The notes beneath the pieces were generated by a model, which did no database searches, was not told the origin of the DNA, and saw nothing but the letters and a program-made list of their open reading frames with translations. Source: Nemertoderma westbladi (Eukaryota > Xenacoelomorpha > Nemertodermatida > Nemertodermatidae). From it: a DNA stretch of 58,451 bases. The DNA is taken from positions 1 through 58,451 of the forward strand of contig JAUCBJ010006702.1 of the NCBI GenBank assembly GCA_032718475.1, in the 5' to 3' direction. A program made the translations under genes and the position numbers. Every line of letters begins with the position of its first letter. Position 1 is the stretch's first letter. This document shows, in pieces, positions 42,973 to 51,585 of the stretch.

Positions 42973-44834
42973 ACTGCAGATATTGGCAAGCATTGCCCAG
43001 ACAAGATCAGATAGAATATGCGAGGAAGAGCGAAGTCTGTCCTCGATGTGTGACGGGCGGACACAGAGCTGATCAATGCAAAGAAATACCAATTAAGTTC
43101 AGTCAAGGCAAAGGACAGACAATGGCGACAAGCACCGTAGGGGCGAAGAAGAGAGGAACGGTACTACTCGGGGTAGTACCAGTGAGGGTGATCGGAGAAG
43201 GCGATCGATCAGTAACCACGCTGATGCTGGTCGACAGTGGAGCAGCCTTCACATTGGTCGAGAATTGGGTGGCCGAAGAAATAGGATTGAAGACGAGGCC
43301 AAGTAGAATGGCGGTAACAACCATCTCCAGCAAAGATGAGGTCCTGGAGATGAGGACCGGACGGTGCGGGATAGCAGCGATAGCACCGGGATGCGATTAT
43401 GGGGAGACGATCGACCCCATCCAGGTGATAGAATCGATAAATATCAACGCCAGGCGACCAACCAACATCGAGGTCGAACAATATAGATTCCTGGACAGTA
43501 TCGATTTCTCAATACCAGAGGTGGACGTTAGGAAGGTATCCATTATAGTAGAAATGGACTGCCCGACGGCCCACGAGAGAATGCAGACGGTCTTCGGCGA
43601 AGACAGACAGTGTGACCCGGTGGCAATTTTAACAACATTCAGGTGGACGCTAAGCAGCCTAATTAGAACCAAGATTCCGTTTAGGATGTCGGAGACATCA
43701 GGGTGCATGTTCGCGGGAACTATGAGGGAGATGGAAGATGAAGGAGCGGAGGAGCAGCTCAGGAGACTACTTAGACAGGATTTTGAGGGATTGAAAGAGA
43801 CCGGGGTCGGAACCTCGGTAGAGGATAAGCAGGCAATACAAAGCGTAAAGGAGTCGATGAGATGCGACGAGGGGCGGTACACCATAGGGATGGTATGGAA
43901 ACAACCAAAATTACCGCTACCAGACAACAAGGGAATGGTACTCACGAGGCTTCGTAAATTGAAGCAAACGCTAAAACGGAGCCCCGAAAAGAATGAGTAC
44001 ATTCATAAAACGATAAGAAAGTATGTCGAGAAAGGATGGGCCGTGGAGTTACCGGTCGACGAACCGAACACAGACAGGACCTATTACCTGCCACTTCACG
44101 TGGCTCTAGACCCAAAGAAAGGTAAATTACGAATGGTAGTTGACGCGTCAGCTAAGACCAACGGCAAGTGCCTAAACGACTATCTGCTGGAGGGTCCCAA
44201 TATTTATAACTCAGGAATCGAGGTCCTACTGAGATTCAGAAACGGGAGGCACGCCTTCACTTGCGACATTGAAGGCATGTTTAACCAAGTCCGTGTGACG
44301 GAGGAGGATAGTGACAGCCAGCGCTTCCTATGGTACAACGGCGACGAGGAACCGTCGACAATACCGATGTACAAGATGGTGGTGCAGAATATGGGGGCCA
44401 AGTCGTCCTCATTTACGACGACTGTGGCTGTGAGGGATACAGTAGAGGGGAAAGAGGAGAAATATAGCGCCAAAGCCGTCGATATGATTCGACGCGGCTT
44501 CTATGTAGACGACGGAATGGAGTCTGGAAACACGGTTAAAGAACTACTGGATACGGGGCGCGAGGTTCGCGACATCCTGAAGGGATCCGGGTTTAACCTG
44601 ACCAAGTTCCAATCCAGCTCAGAAGAGTTTATGAAAGCCATAGAGGACAGGAGGCCAGAGTCGACCATGGATAACCCCACAACAGCAAAGGGACAGGACA
44701 TGGCGAACAAGAGGGTAGAGTACCAGCAGAAGGCACTAGGGATCGTGTGGAATCGAGAGACAGACGAATTCAAGTATCAGCTGAGCCAGAGGGCGCGGAC
44801 ATCCACACAAAGAGGGGCTATGTATCATACATAG
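42969..44834 (+). CDS. Element B zinc knuckle, protease and reverse transcriptase
   Basis: Starts at the ATG overlapping the Gag stop. A CCHC knuckle lies at C24-x2-C27-x4-H32-x4-C37. The aspartic protease active site 'LMLVDSGAAFTL' follows, with the catalytic Asp at residue 89. The reverse transcriptase has 'KLRMVVDASAK', 'FTCDIEGMFNQV', 'QRFLWYNGDE' and catalytic YVDD at residues 512-515, then 'GFNLTKFQSS' in the thumb. The frame runs out at 44834; homology continues in the next frame from about 44790, so a one-base disruption splits pol between thumb and RNase H. It may be a mutation or an assembly indel. Confidence 0.92.
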   Translation: MNCRYWQALPRQDQIEYARKSEVCPRCVTGGHRADQCKEIPIKFSQGKGQTMATSTVGAKKRGTVLLGVVPVRVIGEGDRSVTTLMLVDSGAAFTLVENWVAEEIGLKTRPSRMAVTTISSKDEVLEMRTGRCGIAAIAPGCDYGETIDPIQVIESININARRPTNIEVEQYRFLDSIDFSIPEVDVRKVSIIVEMDCPTAHERMQTVFGEDRQCDPVAILTTFRWTLSSLIRTKIPFRMSETSGCMFAGTMREMEDEGAEEQLRRLLRQDFEGLKETGVGTSVEDKQAIQSVKESMRCDEGRYTIGMVWKQPKLPLPDNKGMVLTRLRKLKQTLKRSPEKNEYIHKTIRKYVEKGWAVELPVDEPNTDRTYYLPLHVALDPKKGKLRMVVDASAKTNGKCLNDYLLEGPNIYNSGIEVLLRFRNGRHAFTCDIEGMFNQVRVTEEDSDSQRFLWYNGDEEPSTIPMYKMVVQNMGAKSSSFTTTVAVRDTVEGKEEKYSAKAVDMIRRGFYVDDGMESGNTVKELLDTGREVRDILKGSGFNLTKFQSSSEEFMKAIEDRRPESTMDNPTTAKGQDMANKRVEYQQKALGIVWNRETDEFKYQLSQRARTSTQRGAMYHT

Positions 44835-47146
44835 CAAGGATATACGATCCCCTAGGCCTAGCATCCCCACTATTAGTCACGGGGAAGCAGATACTTAAGA
44901 AAGTATATAAGCTAAAGGACGAGTGGGATACAGAGGTCCCGGAAGAGATCAGCAAGCAATGGAGCAAGTGGACGGAGAGTTTAGAACAGATGGGGACATA
45001 CAGCATGCCACGTGTGTATTTCCCGGATGGGAACATGATGGATCTGGATCTACACATGTTCTCCGATGCGTCATTGGAAGCATACGGAGCGGCACTCTAC
45101 CTAGTACAACGAGAGGGGGCTCATAAGCCCAGACTTGCATTCAGCAAAGCAAAGTCAACGCCGCCAGATTCAGCATCGGTCCCGAAACTCGAGTTGACAG
45201 CTGCAAGGTTAGGAGTAAGGGCCACAGCCTACTTGATGGACACTATTCCCAATATAGTGGAAACACACTACTGGACGGACTCCATGGTAGTGCTTGGTTG
45301 GCTACACAATGAGAAGACGAGATACCCTATATTCGTCGCAAATAGGGTGGACGAAATAAGAGCGACAACTGAGTTGGAAAGGTGGCACTACTGCCCAACG
45401 GACGAGAACCCAGCGGACTTGTTATCGAGGGGCGTGGCACGCCACACTTTCTTGAAGAAGGAAGTATTGTGGCAGCACGGGCCACAGTTCCTGAATGATA
45501 GGACGGCCTGGCCACCGAGGAAGAAGGTGGACCCGGGCTCAGAGGAAGTAACACTGGAGGAAGAAGGAGGAGACTCAGAAGGTGAAGAGATATATAGTCA
45601 GATGGCAAGGGAGATCAGGGAGGTGCAACCAAAATCAGAAGAACCATGCGATAACCCGACGGATAAACTCCTCAGCTACAGCTCAAGTTGGTACAAGACC
45701 AAGAAGTTGGTAGCGTACTGGAGAGCCTTCGGGGATTTCCTCAAGGGGATTGGCAGGGACGCCAAGAGGAAACCAAACATCGATCTGGAGGGAACGGCCA
45801 GGGCCGTGATTCGCTACGAACAGAAAAGGTACTACGGCCACGAAGTGGGGTGCGTCAGTGAACAACAACATCTTCGTCGGGACAGCGAGCTCATCACGCT
45901 GTCGCCACAACTCAATGACGATGGGATCCTAGTAATGAACTCTAGAGTGCTAAATAACAACAGCCTCATTATCCCACCGAAACCCATCATCATCCCAAAT
46001 AGATCGCCGATAGTCCACCAGATCATTTGGGACTCCCACAAGTCGATATTGCACGGGGGCACCAACCAGACCCTCATGGAGATACGGAGGACCTTCTGGA
46101 TCACACAGCTAAGAAAGAAGGTGAAGGCGGTAGTGGGGCAGTGCCAGACCTGCCGACGGACGAGGAAGGAGCGGGCCGTACAGGAGATGGCGCCATTACC
46201 GGCCAGCAGGGTGAGACAGCACGACCCGCCATTCACGCACTGCGGTGTAGATATGTTCGGGCCGATAAAGATCAGGGTGATGCGGCACACGGAGAAGCGC
46301 TACGGCATTATCTTCGTATGTAACAACACGCGGGCGGTAGGAATAGAACTCGCCCAAGACGCAACCGAAACGGCATTCATCAATGCCCTAGAGAGGTTCA
46401 GAGACCGCAAAGGTGGGATGATCGCAGTGATATACTCCGATAATGGAACCAACTTTGTGGGGGTGGAGAACGAGCTGGCAGAGGCCTTGGACATCCTGGA
46501 AGGAGAGGAAGTCAGGGCAGCCATGAGGAGACGACAGGTGAAGTGGGAGAGGAGGACGCCGTATGCTCCGCATACTTTAGGATGCGTCGAGAGACTTGTG
46601 GGTAGTTCCAAGCGTCTGATGACGAAGTTGATGAACACCCACATGGTGACAGAAGATGTACTAAGGACGGTGCTAGCTAAGTGCGAGGGTATCATTAATA
46701 GCAGACCGCTATACCCAGAAAATGACGACCCAGAATCACTAGATGTGCTAACACCCAGTCACTTTCTAATGGAGAGGCCGGCGACCATCGACATGCGGGG
46801 TGTAGACCCAGATGACATACACTCCCGACAGAGTTGGAAAGTCGCTAAGGCGATAAGCGCAGAGTACTGGAGGAGGTGGGTTGAGGAATACTTACCCACA
46901 CTTCATAGGAGGAGTAAGTGGAGAAATACCACTAGGGAGTTAAAGAAGGGTGATTTGGTGATCGTCACAGACGACACCATTATCAACAATCAGTGGAGGT
47001 TAGCAAGAGTCGTGGACACTTACTCCGACGAGGACGGAAGAGTCCGATCGGTGGAAGTGCGGATAGGGGGTAAGATAGGAGCGAAAGATAGGAAGACCTA
47101 CAGGAGGGCTGTAGGGAAGTGTTGCCTACTGGAGGGCGCACCTTAG
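44747..47146 (+). CDS. Element B RNase H and integrase
   Basis: Real similarity starts at about codon 25 with 'YVSYIARIYDPLG'. RNase H shows 'HMFSDASLEAYG' (Asp near 107), 'KLELTAARLG', 'YWTDSMVVLGWL' and 'CPTDENPADLLSRG'. The integrase zinc-binding domain has H-x4-H and 'CQTCRR'. The catalytic triad reads D502 ('GVDMFGP'), D565 ('YSDNGTNF') and E615 ('GCVERLV'). The C-terminal BEL domain (DUF5641-like) has 'LTPSHFLMERP', 'YLPTLHRRSKW' and 'GDLVIV'. It is uninterrupted over 800 codons and looks functional apart from its separation from RT by the frame break at about 44790. Confidence 0.93.
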   Translation: MESRDRRIQVSAEPEGADIHTKRGYVSYIARIYDPLGLASPLLVTGKQILKKVYKLKDEWDTEVPEEISKQWSKWTESLEQMGTYSMPRVYFPDGNMMDLDLHMFSDASLEAYGAALYLVQREGAHKPRLAFSKAKSTPPDSASVPKLELTAARLGVRATAYLMDTIPNIVETHYWTDSMVVLGWLHNEKTRYPIFVANRVDEIRATTELERWHYCPTDENPADLLSRGVARHTFLKKEVLWQHGPQFLNDRTAWPPRKKVDPGSEEVTLEEEGGDSEGEEIYSQMAREIREVQPKSEEPCDNPTDKLLSYSSSWYKTKKLVAYWRAFGDFLKGIGRDAKRKPNIDLEGTARAVIRYEQKRYYGHEVGCVSEQQHLRRDSELITLSPQLNDDGILVMNSRVLNNNSLIIPPKPIIIPNRSPIVHQIIWDSHKSILHGGTNQTLMEIRRTFWITQLRKKVKAVVGQCQTCRRTRKERAVQEMAPLPASRVRQHDPPFTHCGVDMFGPIKIRVMRHTEKRYGIIFVCNNTRAVGIELAQDATETAFINALERFRDRKGGMIAVIYSDNGTNFVGVENELAEALDILEGEEVRAAMRRRQVKWERRTPYAPHTLGCVERLVGSSKRLMTKLMNTHMVTEDVLRTVLAKCEGIINSRPLYPENDDPESLDVLTPSHFLMERPATIDMRGVDPDDIHSRQSWKVAKAISAEYWRRWVEEYLPTLHRRSKWRNTTRELKKGDLVIVTDDTIINNQWRLARVVDTYSDEDGRVRSVEVRIGGKIGAKDRKTYRRAVGKCCLLEGAP

Positions 47147-48246
47147 TGTTTAGTCGTCCAAATGTTGGACTGAGGGGGGTGGGATTGAGGGCGAGACACC
47201 CTTCCCACACAAAATATATAAAAAAAAAATAATAAATATAAATAATAGAGAAAGAGAGTAAGAGAAAGGATAGTAATAGTACATAGTAGGTACGTAGTTA
47301 GTTAGTAGTAAGAGGGTACGTAGTACCGTTAGTTAGAGAGTTAGTTAGTTAGTAAGAGGGTACGTAGTACCGTTAGTAAGAGTTAGTGGAGTTAGTTAGT
47401 AAGAGGGTACGTAGTACCGTTAGTAAGAGTTAGTGGAGTTAGTTAGTAAGAGGGTACGTAATACCGTTAGTAAGAGTTAGTGGAGTTAGTTAGTAAGAGG
47501 GTACGTAGTACCATTAGTAAGAGTTAGTGGAGTTAGTTAGTAAGAGGGTACGTAGTACCGTTAGTAAGAGTTAGTAGAAGAGTTAGTAAGAGGGTACGTG
47601 TAGTACCGTTAGTAGAAGAGTTAGTAAGAGGGTACGTGTAGTACCGTTAGTAGAAGAGTTAGTAAGAGGGTACGTGTAGTACCGTTAGTAGAAGAGTTAG
47701 TAAGAGGGTACGTGTAGTACCGTTAGTGGAAGAGTTAGTAAGAGGGTACATAGTAAGAATTAGTAGAAGTTAGTTAGAATGTTAGTAAGAATTAGTGTGT
47801 TAGTAAGAAGTTAGTAGAGTTAGTAGTGAGTAGTGAGAGGGGGGCACGTGGGTACAGCAGGACAGATCGTGTAGGCCGCATGAGACATACTACTGTACTG
47901 CACAGCCCGTAGAATAGGTCAGAAGGGGGATTAAAAGCAAATAATCCATTAATAGATACTGATAGCACAGTTGTAGGATTAAAATAAATATTAAAATCAA
48001 AATTAGACAAATTATGGTAACTGTAGGCAGGATATTCTAGAACATAATTAAAGTAACTGACAGAATTAGGGAATTTAGGAAATTTGGCACCTTTAGGGAG
48101 TAGAATAAGAAAATTCGGCAATAACCTAGCGTTCAGAGAGAGATAGGCCATTATCGGACCGTACAGACCATCCTAACTACATCACTCACTTATATTGCGC
48201 CTTGGTAAGGCACCACCTTATAGGTGAGCGATCGGGAGAGTTCGAA
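47147..48246 (+). other. Element B pol-ORF3 spacer with tandem GTAC hairpin repeats
   Basis: From about 47280 to 47770 a degenerate unit of ~47-60 bp repeats about ten times. It consists of 'gttagtaagagggtac', then a short turn and 'gtaccgttagta', so every copy holds a small inverted repeat (ggtac...gtacc). The remainder to 48246 has no plausible plus-strand gene; a 119-codon minus-strand frame (47792-48151) looks accidental. The stretch may matter for expression of the downstream ORFs (splice acceptor or internal start), but that is speculation. Confidence 0.7.
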
Positions 48247-48465
48247 ATGGCGGAGAAACTTGTTAGAAAGAGAAAGGCGGAGTTGGGAGGAAAGGAGATA
48301 CTGGTAGATTTCACCGAAAGGCATCCGGAAGAGAAGACGAGAGGATACTACAAGCGGTTAGAGAAGGGTCACAAGGCACGAGCGCTGCAGGACCATTTCA
48401 GGGAGGTGCACGAGCAGCGGCTGGTCGGGACCTACGGGACACCGTCGCTAGACAATGCAGATCTT
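48247..48465 (+). CDS. Element B ORF3 N-terminal basic region
   Basis: An ATG at 48247 ('gaaatggcgg') opens a Lys/Arg/Glu-rich stretch of about 70 residues with 'RHPEEKTRGYYKRLEKGHK'. It stays open further in this frame, but protein-like character moves to the exonuclease frame at about 48455. I think it is the N-terminus of ORF3, separated from the exonuclease by a one-base shift; alternatively it is a separate small ORF. Confidence 0.45.
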
Positions 48466-49297
48466 CGAGCACTTCCACTACGTGGTAAAAGGAGACGAGG
48501 CGAAGTTCGGGATACCGAAGTATCCAAGGGAACCACCGAAAAAGGACTGGAAGAGGTTCGTAGAGTCCGTCAGCAGGGGAGGATACATGATCCTAGACGA
48601 CGAAGGGACCGTGGAAGACGAGGAAGGTTCGAGAAGAGGGTCGGCGGGGTTGGCCAGAACCATACTCCTGCATTTGGCCGCGCCAAATGGGGATATATTC
48701 CTGTTCGATCTGGGAACGTATGGGAAGAAGAACGGGCCGAAGTTAAACCGGTTGCCAAGGTCGGTGCAGAACCTAGTAAGAGAGAAGTCGACGATAAAGG
48801 TGGGATCGGCGATCCGCGACGATGCGGAGAGAATCATCGGTCCGGAGACCCCCAACCTCCTGGACATGCAAACGGTCTACATGGCTATGACAGCGCCAGC
48901 CGGGTTGGGACTAGTAGAGAACACGGGCCATTGTGGAGTGGTGGCGATGGGCCAGCTAATGGGGCTCGTATGCCACAAACCAATGGACTGGGGCAAATTC
49001 AGGGAGGAGTACGGAGCGGAGTTGGCGAACTCGCTGAAGTGGGGAGCAAGGCCGGGGAAACAAGAGGTGTATCAATTCCGGAGAGGAGCGATAAAGATAT
49101 ATCAGAAGCGATATATCCTGCAGGAGGACTGGATAATGATAGGTTTGCTAAACCTATTCATGACCGTGGTTATCGAAGAGAGAACCAACGGCATTTCTGC
49201 TATCAGGATCACCCCTGAACTACAGAAGAGCCTTCAAAGTGGCTTTCGAGGGTCTGGTAGACCACCCGGGGCTGAAGGGCGAGTCGGTATACTATAA
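48455..49297 (+). CDS. Element B ORF3: DEDD-type 3'-5' exonuclease-like domain
   Basis: The 280-codon frame shows the succession of motifs of the RNase D/WRN/EXD exonuclease superfamily. Exo I is 'MILDDEGT' with D48 and E50. A strand pair 'LLHLAAPNGDIFLFDL' (71-86) matches the family's 'L-Q-A-P-x-G-x-IYLFD' pattern. Exo II is 'IKVGSAIRDDAER' with D122 or D123, then 'NLLDMQTVYMA' (134-144). Exo III lies in 'KRYILQEDWIM' with Y220 and E224/D225, where Y-x3-D is expected; the spacing here is Y-x4-D. Such enzymes trim RNA or ssDNA 3' ends. Similar extra ORFs are known, as I recall, in some bdelloid rotifer LTR elements. The last ~30 codons read out of frame. The call is by eye only. Confidence 0.65.
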   Translation: MQIFEHFHYVVKGDEAKFGIPKYPREPPKKDWKRFVESVSRGGYMILDDEGTVEDEEGSRRGSAGLARTILLHLAAPNGDIFLFDLGTYGKKNGPKLNRLPRSVQNLVREKSTIKVGSAIRDDAERIIGPETPNLLDMQTVYMAMTAPAGLGLVENTGHCGVVAMGQLMGLVCHKPMDWGKFREEYGAELANSLKWGARPGKQEVYQFRRGAIKIYQKRYILQEDWIMIGLLNLFMTVVIEERTNGISAIRITPELQKSLQSGFRGSGRPPGAEGRVGIL

Positions 49298-50000
49298 CTG
49301 CCGATATCTAGTAGACAGGGAGGTGGATACACCATATCAGAGGTGGGAGCAGCTAGAGGCGGATAGACGAGAGGCGAAGCGATTGGAAGAAATCGCTAGA
49401 CGAGAAAGGAGGGAGGCAGACGAAAGAGAGGCGGAAGCTAGAGGAGAGGGTTACGGGTTCGAGGCCCAGGCGGCCTTGGACGATCTACACTGGACATCAG
49501 GGAGTTCGGGCGAGTCTCTAGGGCGAGAATTGGGGTGTGCGGAAGGATCACCGAAACAGTCGACATCGTGATTGCAGACAATGCCCATACCAGCGGGCGC
49601 CGAGGGTGATTTGCGAAGAGAAGGCCAGGGGAACTGGAAGGATGGAGAGTCACGGGCGAGAGCCAAGGTGGGAAGGGACACAGTGGATCCACCGGGATAC
49701 CGGGTTTGGAGCCACTCCCAGAGGAGGACAAGGACGACGATGAGTTCGGAGAGATGCCGCCCATCGGAAGAATCGGCCACTCAGACACGGACTGTGGTTG
49801 GCGGGAGAGTGGTGACAGCCAGCGGGGCGAGGGCCTTCTGGGATAGACCCGGCAAGCGGGCCTGGGTGCATGAGGAGCCGGCGATGGATTTCGCGGGGAG
49901 CACCATCAGGTTGGGCGAGCAACCGGGAACAGCACCACGGGTAGTATTCGGAGAGATGATGCCCAGGCGAGACGAGGAGATAGACATGGACAGGCGCTAA
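49200..50000 (+). pseudogene. Element B ORF3 middle region, frame-disrupted
   Basis: Protein-like sequence jumps between frames. One frame (about 49215-49571) gives 'AFEGLVDHPGLKGESVYYN' and then a long Glu/Arg/Ala helix. Another (about 49490-49590) gives 'GRITETVDIVIADNAH'. A third near 49700-49830 is acidic ('PEEDKDDDEFGEMPP'). I cannot assign one continuous product. The charged helix may link the exonuclease to the zinc knuckles. Confidence 0.4.
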
Positions 50001-50811
50001 CGTCCAGAAGTTCGCTTACCAGCGACTCCATAGACCGAGGAGATCGCTTGGGACGAAAGACGACGTGGGGCGGGAGGCTTTGGTACTCGGCTGCGATTAC
50101 TGCGGGAGGCTTACTCACCAGGAAAGGAGCTGCTTGTACCGATTCCAAAAGGGGACGAGTTGCCTCTACTGCCGCGAGTCGAGTCATAGGATGGGGGCGT
50201 GTCCACGGTTGCACAACCGGTGTTCTAAGTGCAACTTCCGGGGGCATTACGGACGCCAGTGCGACTGGATGGACGACGAGGAGAAGTTTAGGATCTTCGA
50301 GGAGTGGGCCGATGTCGGTGTCATGACGCAGCAGCGGATGAAGGCACAGGAATTCCGGTGGGGCTTCTTTAATATTAACCAGGAGGCCCACCTGGAAATC
50401 ATCAAACGGAGACTTCCGTTTACTTATCAGGAAGTGTCAACGGCGGCGTCGTATGCCAGAGTGATAAATACACAGAGGTATTTAGACAGGTGGACGCCAG
50501 AGAACCGGGGAGAGTTCAGAGATTTCTTGGCGGAGCATGTGCCGCGGGCCATGAAGGTGATCCTATGGGACGCCACTAGGGGGAAGCAGCAGGGCCATTC
50601 GGAGGGGCCACCCGTGAAGCGATACCGGGAGCTAATAACACCAGCGCCCAAGGAGTCGACGACGGGAATCAGTAAGGAAGTAACGGCAAGGATCAGGAAC
50701 CTTAAGGGGGACAAGAACAAGGGAGCGGCGACAACCAGAAAGCGACCACGACAGGATGACGACAAAGGGAAGGAACTGAGATGGTTCCCAAAGACAGGAG
50801 GAGCGAACTAG
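49984..50811 (+). CDS. Element B ORF3: triple CCHC zinc-knuckle protein
   Basis: The frame is open from 49984, has no early ATG and ends at 50811. Counting from the GTG at 50065, three knuckles follow one another with perfect C-x2-C-x4-H-x4-C spacing: C10/C13/H18/C23, C33/C36/H41/C46 and C53/C56/H61/C66. A helical region of about 110 residues and a Lys/Arg-rich tail follow. Order and spacing agree with the ORF at 21754-22692 in element A (Cys-to-Cys distances between knuckles 2 and 3 are both 7, and a 'CxYCR' and 'CxFxGH' core is shared). The likely role is binding of element RNA or cDNA. Without an ATG it is probably the C-terminal part of ORF3, after the exonuclease. Confidence 0.7.
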   Translation, partial: TWTGANVQKFAYQRLHRPRRSLGTKDDVGREALVLGCDYCGRLTHQERSCLYRFQKGTSCLYCRESSHRMGACPRLHNRCSKCNFRGHYGRQCDWMDDEEKFRIFEEWADVGVMTQQRMKAQEFRWGFFNINQEAHLEIIKRRLPFTYQEVSTAASYARVINTQRYLDRWTPENRGEFRDFLAEHVPRAMKVILWDATRGKQQGHSEGPPVKRYRELITPAPKESTTGISKEVTARIRNLKGDKNKGAATTRKRPRQDDDKGKELRWFPKTGGAN

Positions 50812-51541
50812 AACTTGGAGGGGGAGATGTGGGGATGCCTGGAAGGCACCACATGTGAAGTAATACGAACTCCTAAGTGCAAATTTAATTAAAAGTGCAA
50901 TTAGTATGTACGTATGTAATAATCATTAGAATATAATCATATAGCCAATATAATCAAAGTAAGTACTACAGTCATGTAACCTTTTTCCAATTAGCTACTG
51001 GGACTGGGGACCAATTGACTATGACAGGACGAGACACTAGACGACTCACACTTCTTAAGTGCGACGGCACAGAAGGGGAGGGTGAGGCTCGTCAGGAGTG
51101 AATGGGCTAAAGTAGATAAGAGTTGAGTATAGAACGCAGGAGAGATAGCGAGAGGTGGTGTTGAGGCGCGTGGAGAGAATGCGAGTGCAATTCAAATGTG
51201 GGGGGGGGGGGGGGGAGGAGTAAGAGGCAGAGTGAGGGACAAGGAGGTCCGAAAGTTAGAGTGGAAGTAGAGAGAAGTAGAGGAGAATCAGGGTGAGAGT
51301 GGAGAGAAGTTAGAGTCAGTTAGAGTGGAGTGGAGATAAAATTGTGTGAGGGAAATCCACAATTGTCTCGAACCGAGACGCCAGATGTCTTGGTGCAACA
51401 TAGGTTGAAGTTGCACCAAGAGAGGGTAGTAATATCATACCCAGAGGGAGCGGCCTGGAAAGCCGGCTCCAAGTAAGAGGACTCCACCCCACACCCGATA
51501 ATAGATCGGGTTCCAGCGGAATTGAAGCGCACTCGTAGGTG
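50812..51541 (+). other. Element B 3' untranslated region
   Basis: No gene. Purine-rich, GAG/AGT-repetitive sequence with a G16 run at 51200-51215. A short inverted repeat ('cttggtgcaacataggttgaagttgcaccaag', shown here as two arms at 51394-51403 and 51412-51421) could form a hairpin with 10-bp arms. Confidence 0.55.
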
Positions 51542-51570
51542 ATGCTATCTTCTCACCGGGAAGATAGCAT
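51542..51570 (+). other. Perfect 10-bp hairpin before the polypurine tract
   Basis: The arms atgctatctt and aagatagcat enclose a 9-base loop, directly next to the G-run that precedes the 3' LTR. It may help define the plus-strand primer or 3' RNA processing; that is inference. Confidence 0.8.
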
Positions 51571-51585
51571 GGGGGGGGGGGGGAG
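51571..51585 (+). promoter_or_regulatory. Polypurine tract of element B
   Basis: Fifteen purines (G13 then AG) abut the first base of the 3' LTR, the expected location of the plus-strand primer in LTR retrotransposons. Confidence 0.85.

Noticed and set aside
46614-46640. CTGATGA motif as a hammerhead ribozyme core
   Set aside because: It lies inside integrase codons and lacks the flanking stems and GAAA/cleavage elements.
47792-48151. 119-codon minus-strand frame between pol and ORF3 as an env-like gene
   Set aside because: No signal peptide, Cys pattern or membrane anchor typical of an envelope protein; AT-rich chance frame on the wrong strand.
48202-49218. Full 338-codon frame as one gene
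   Set aside because: Only the first ~90 codons look protein-like; the rest is Gly/Arg-rich out-of-frame reading of the exonuclease ORF.
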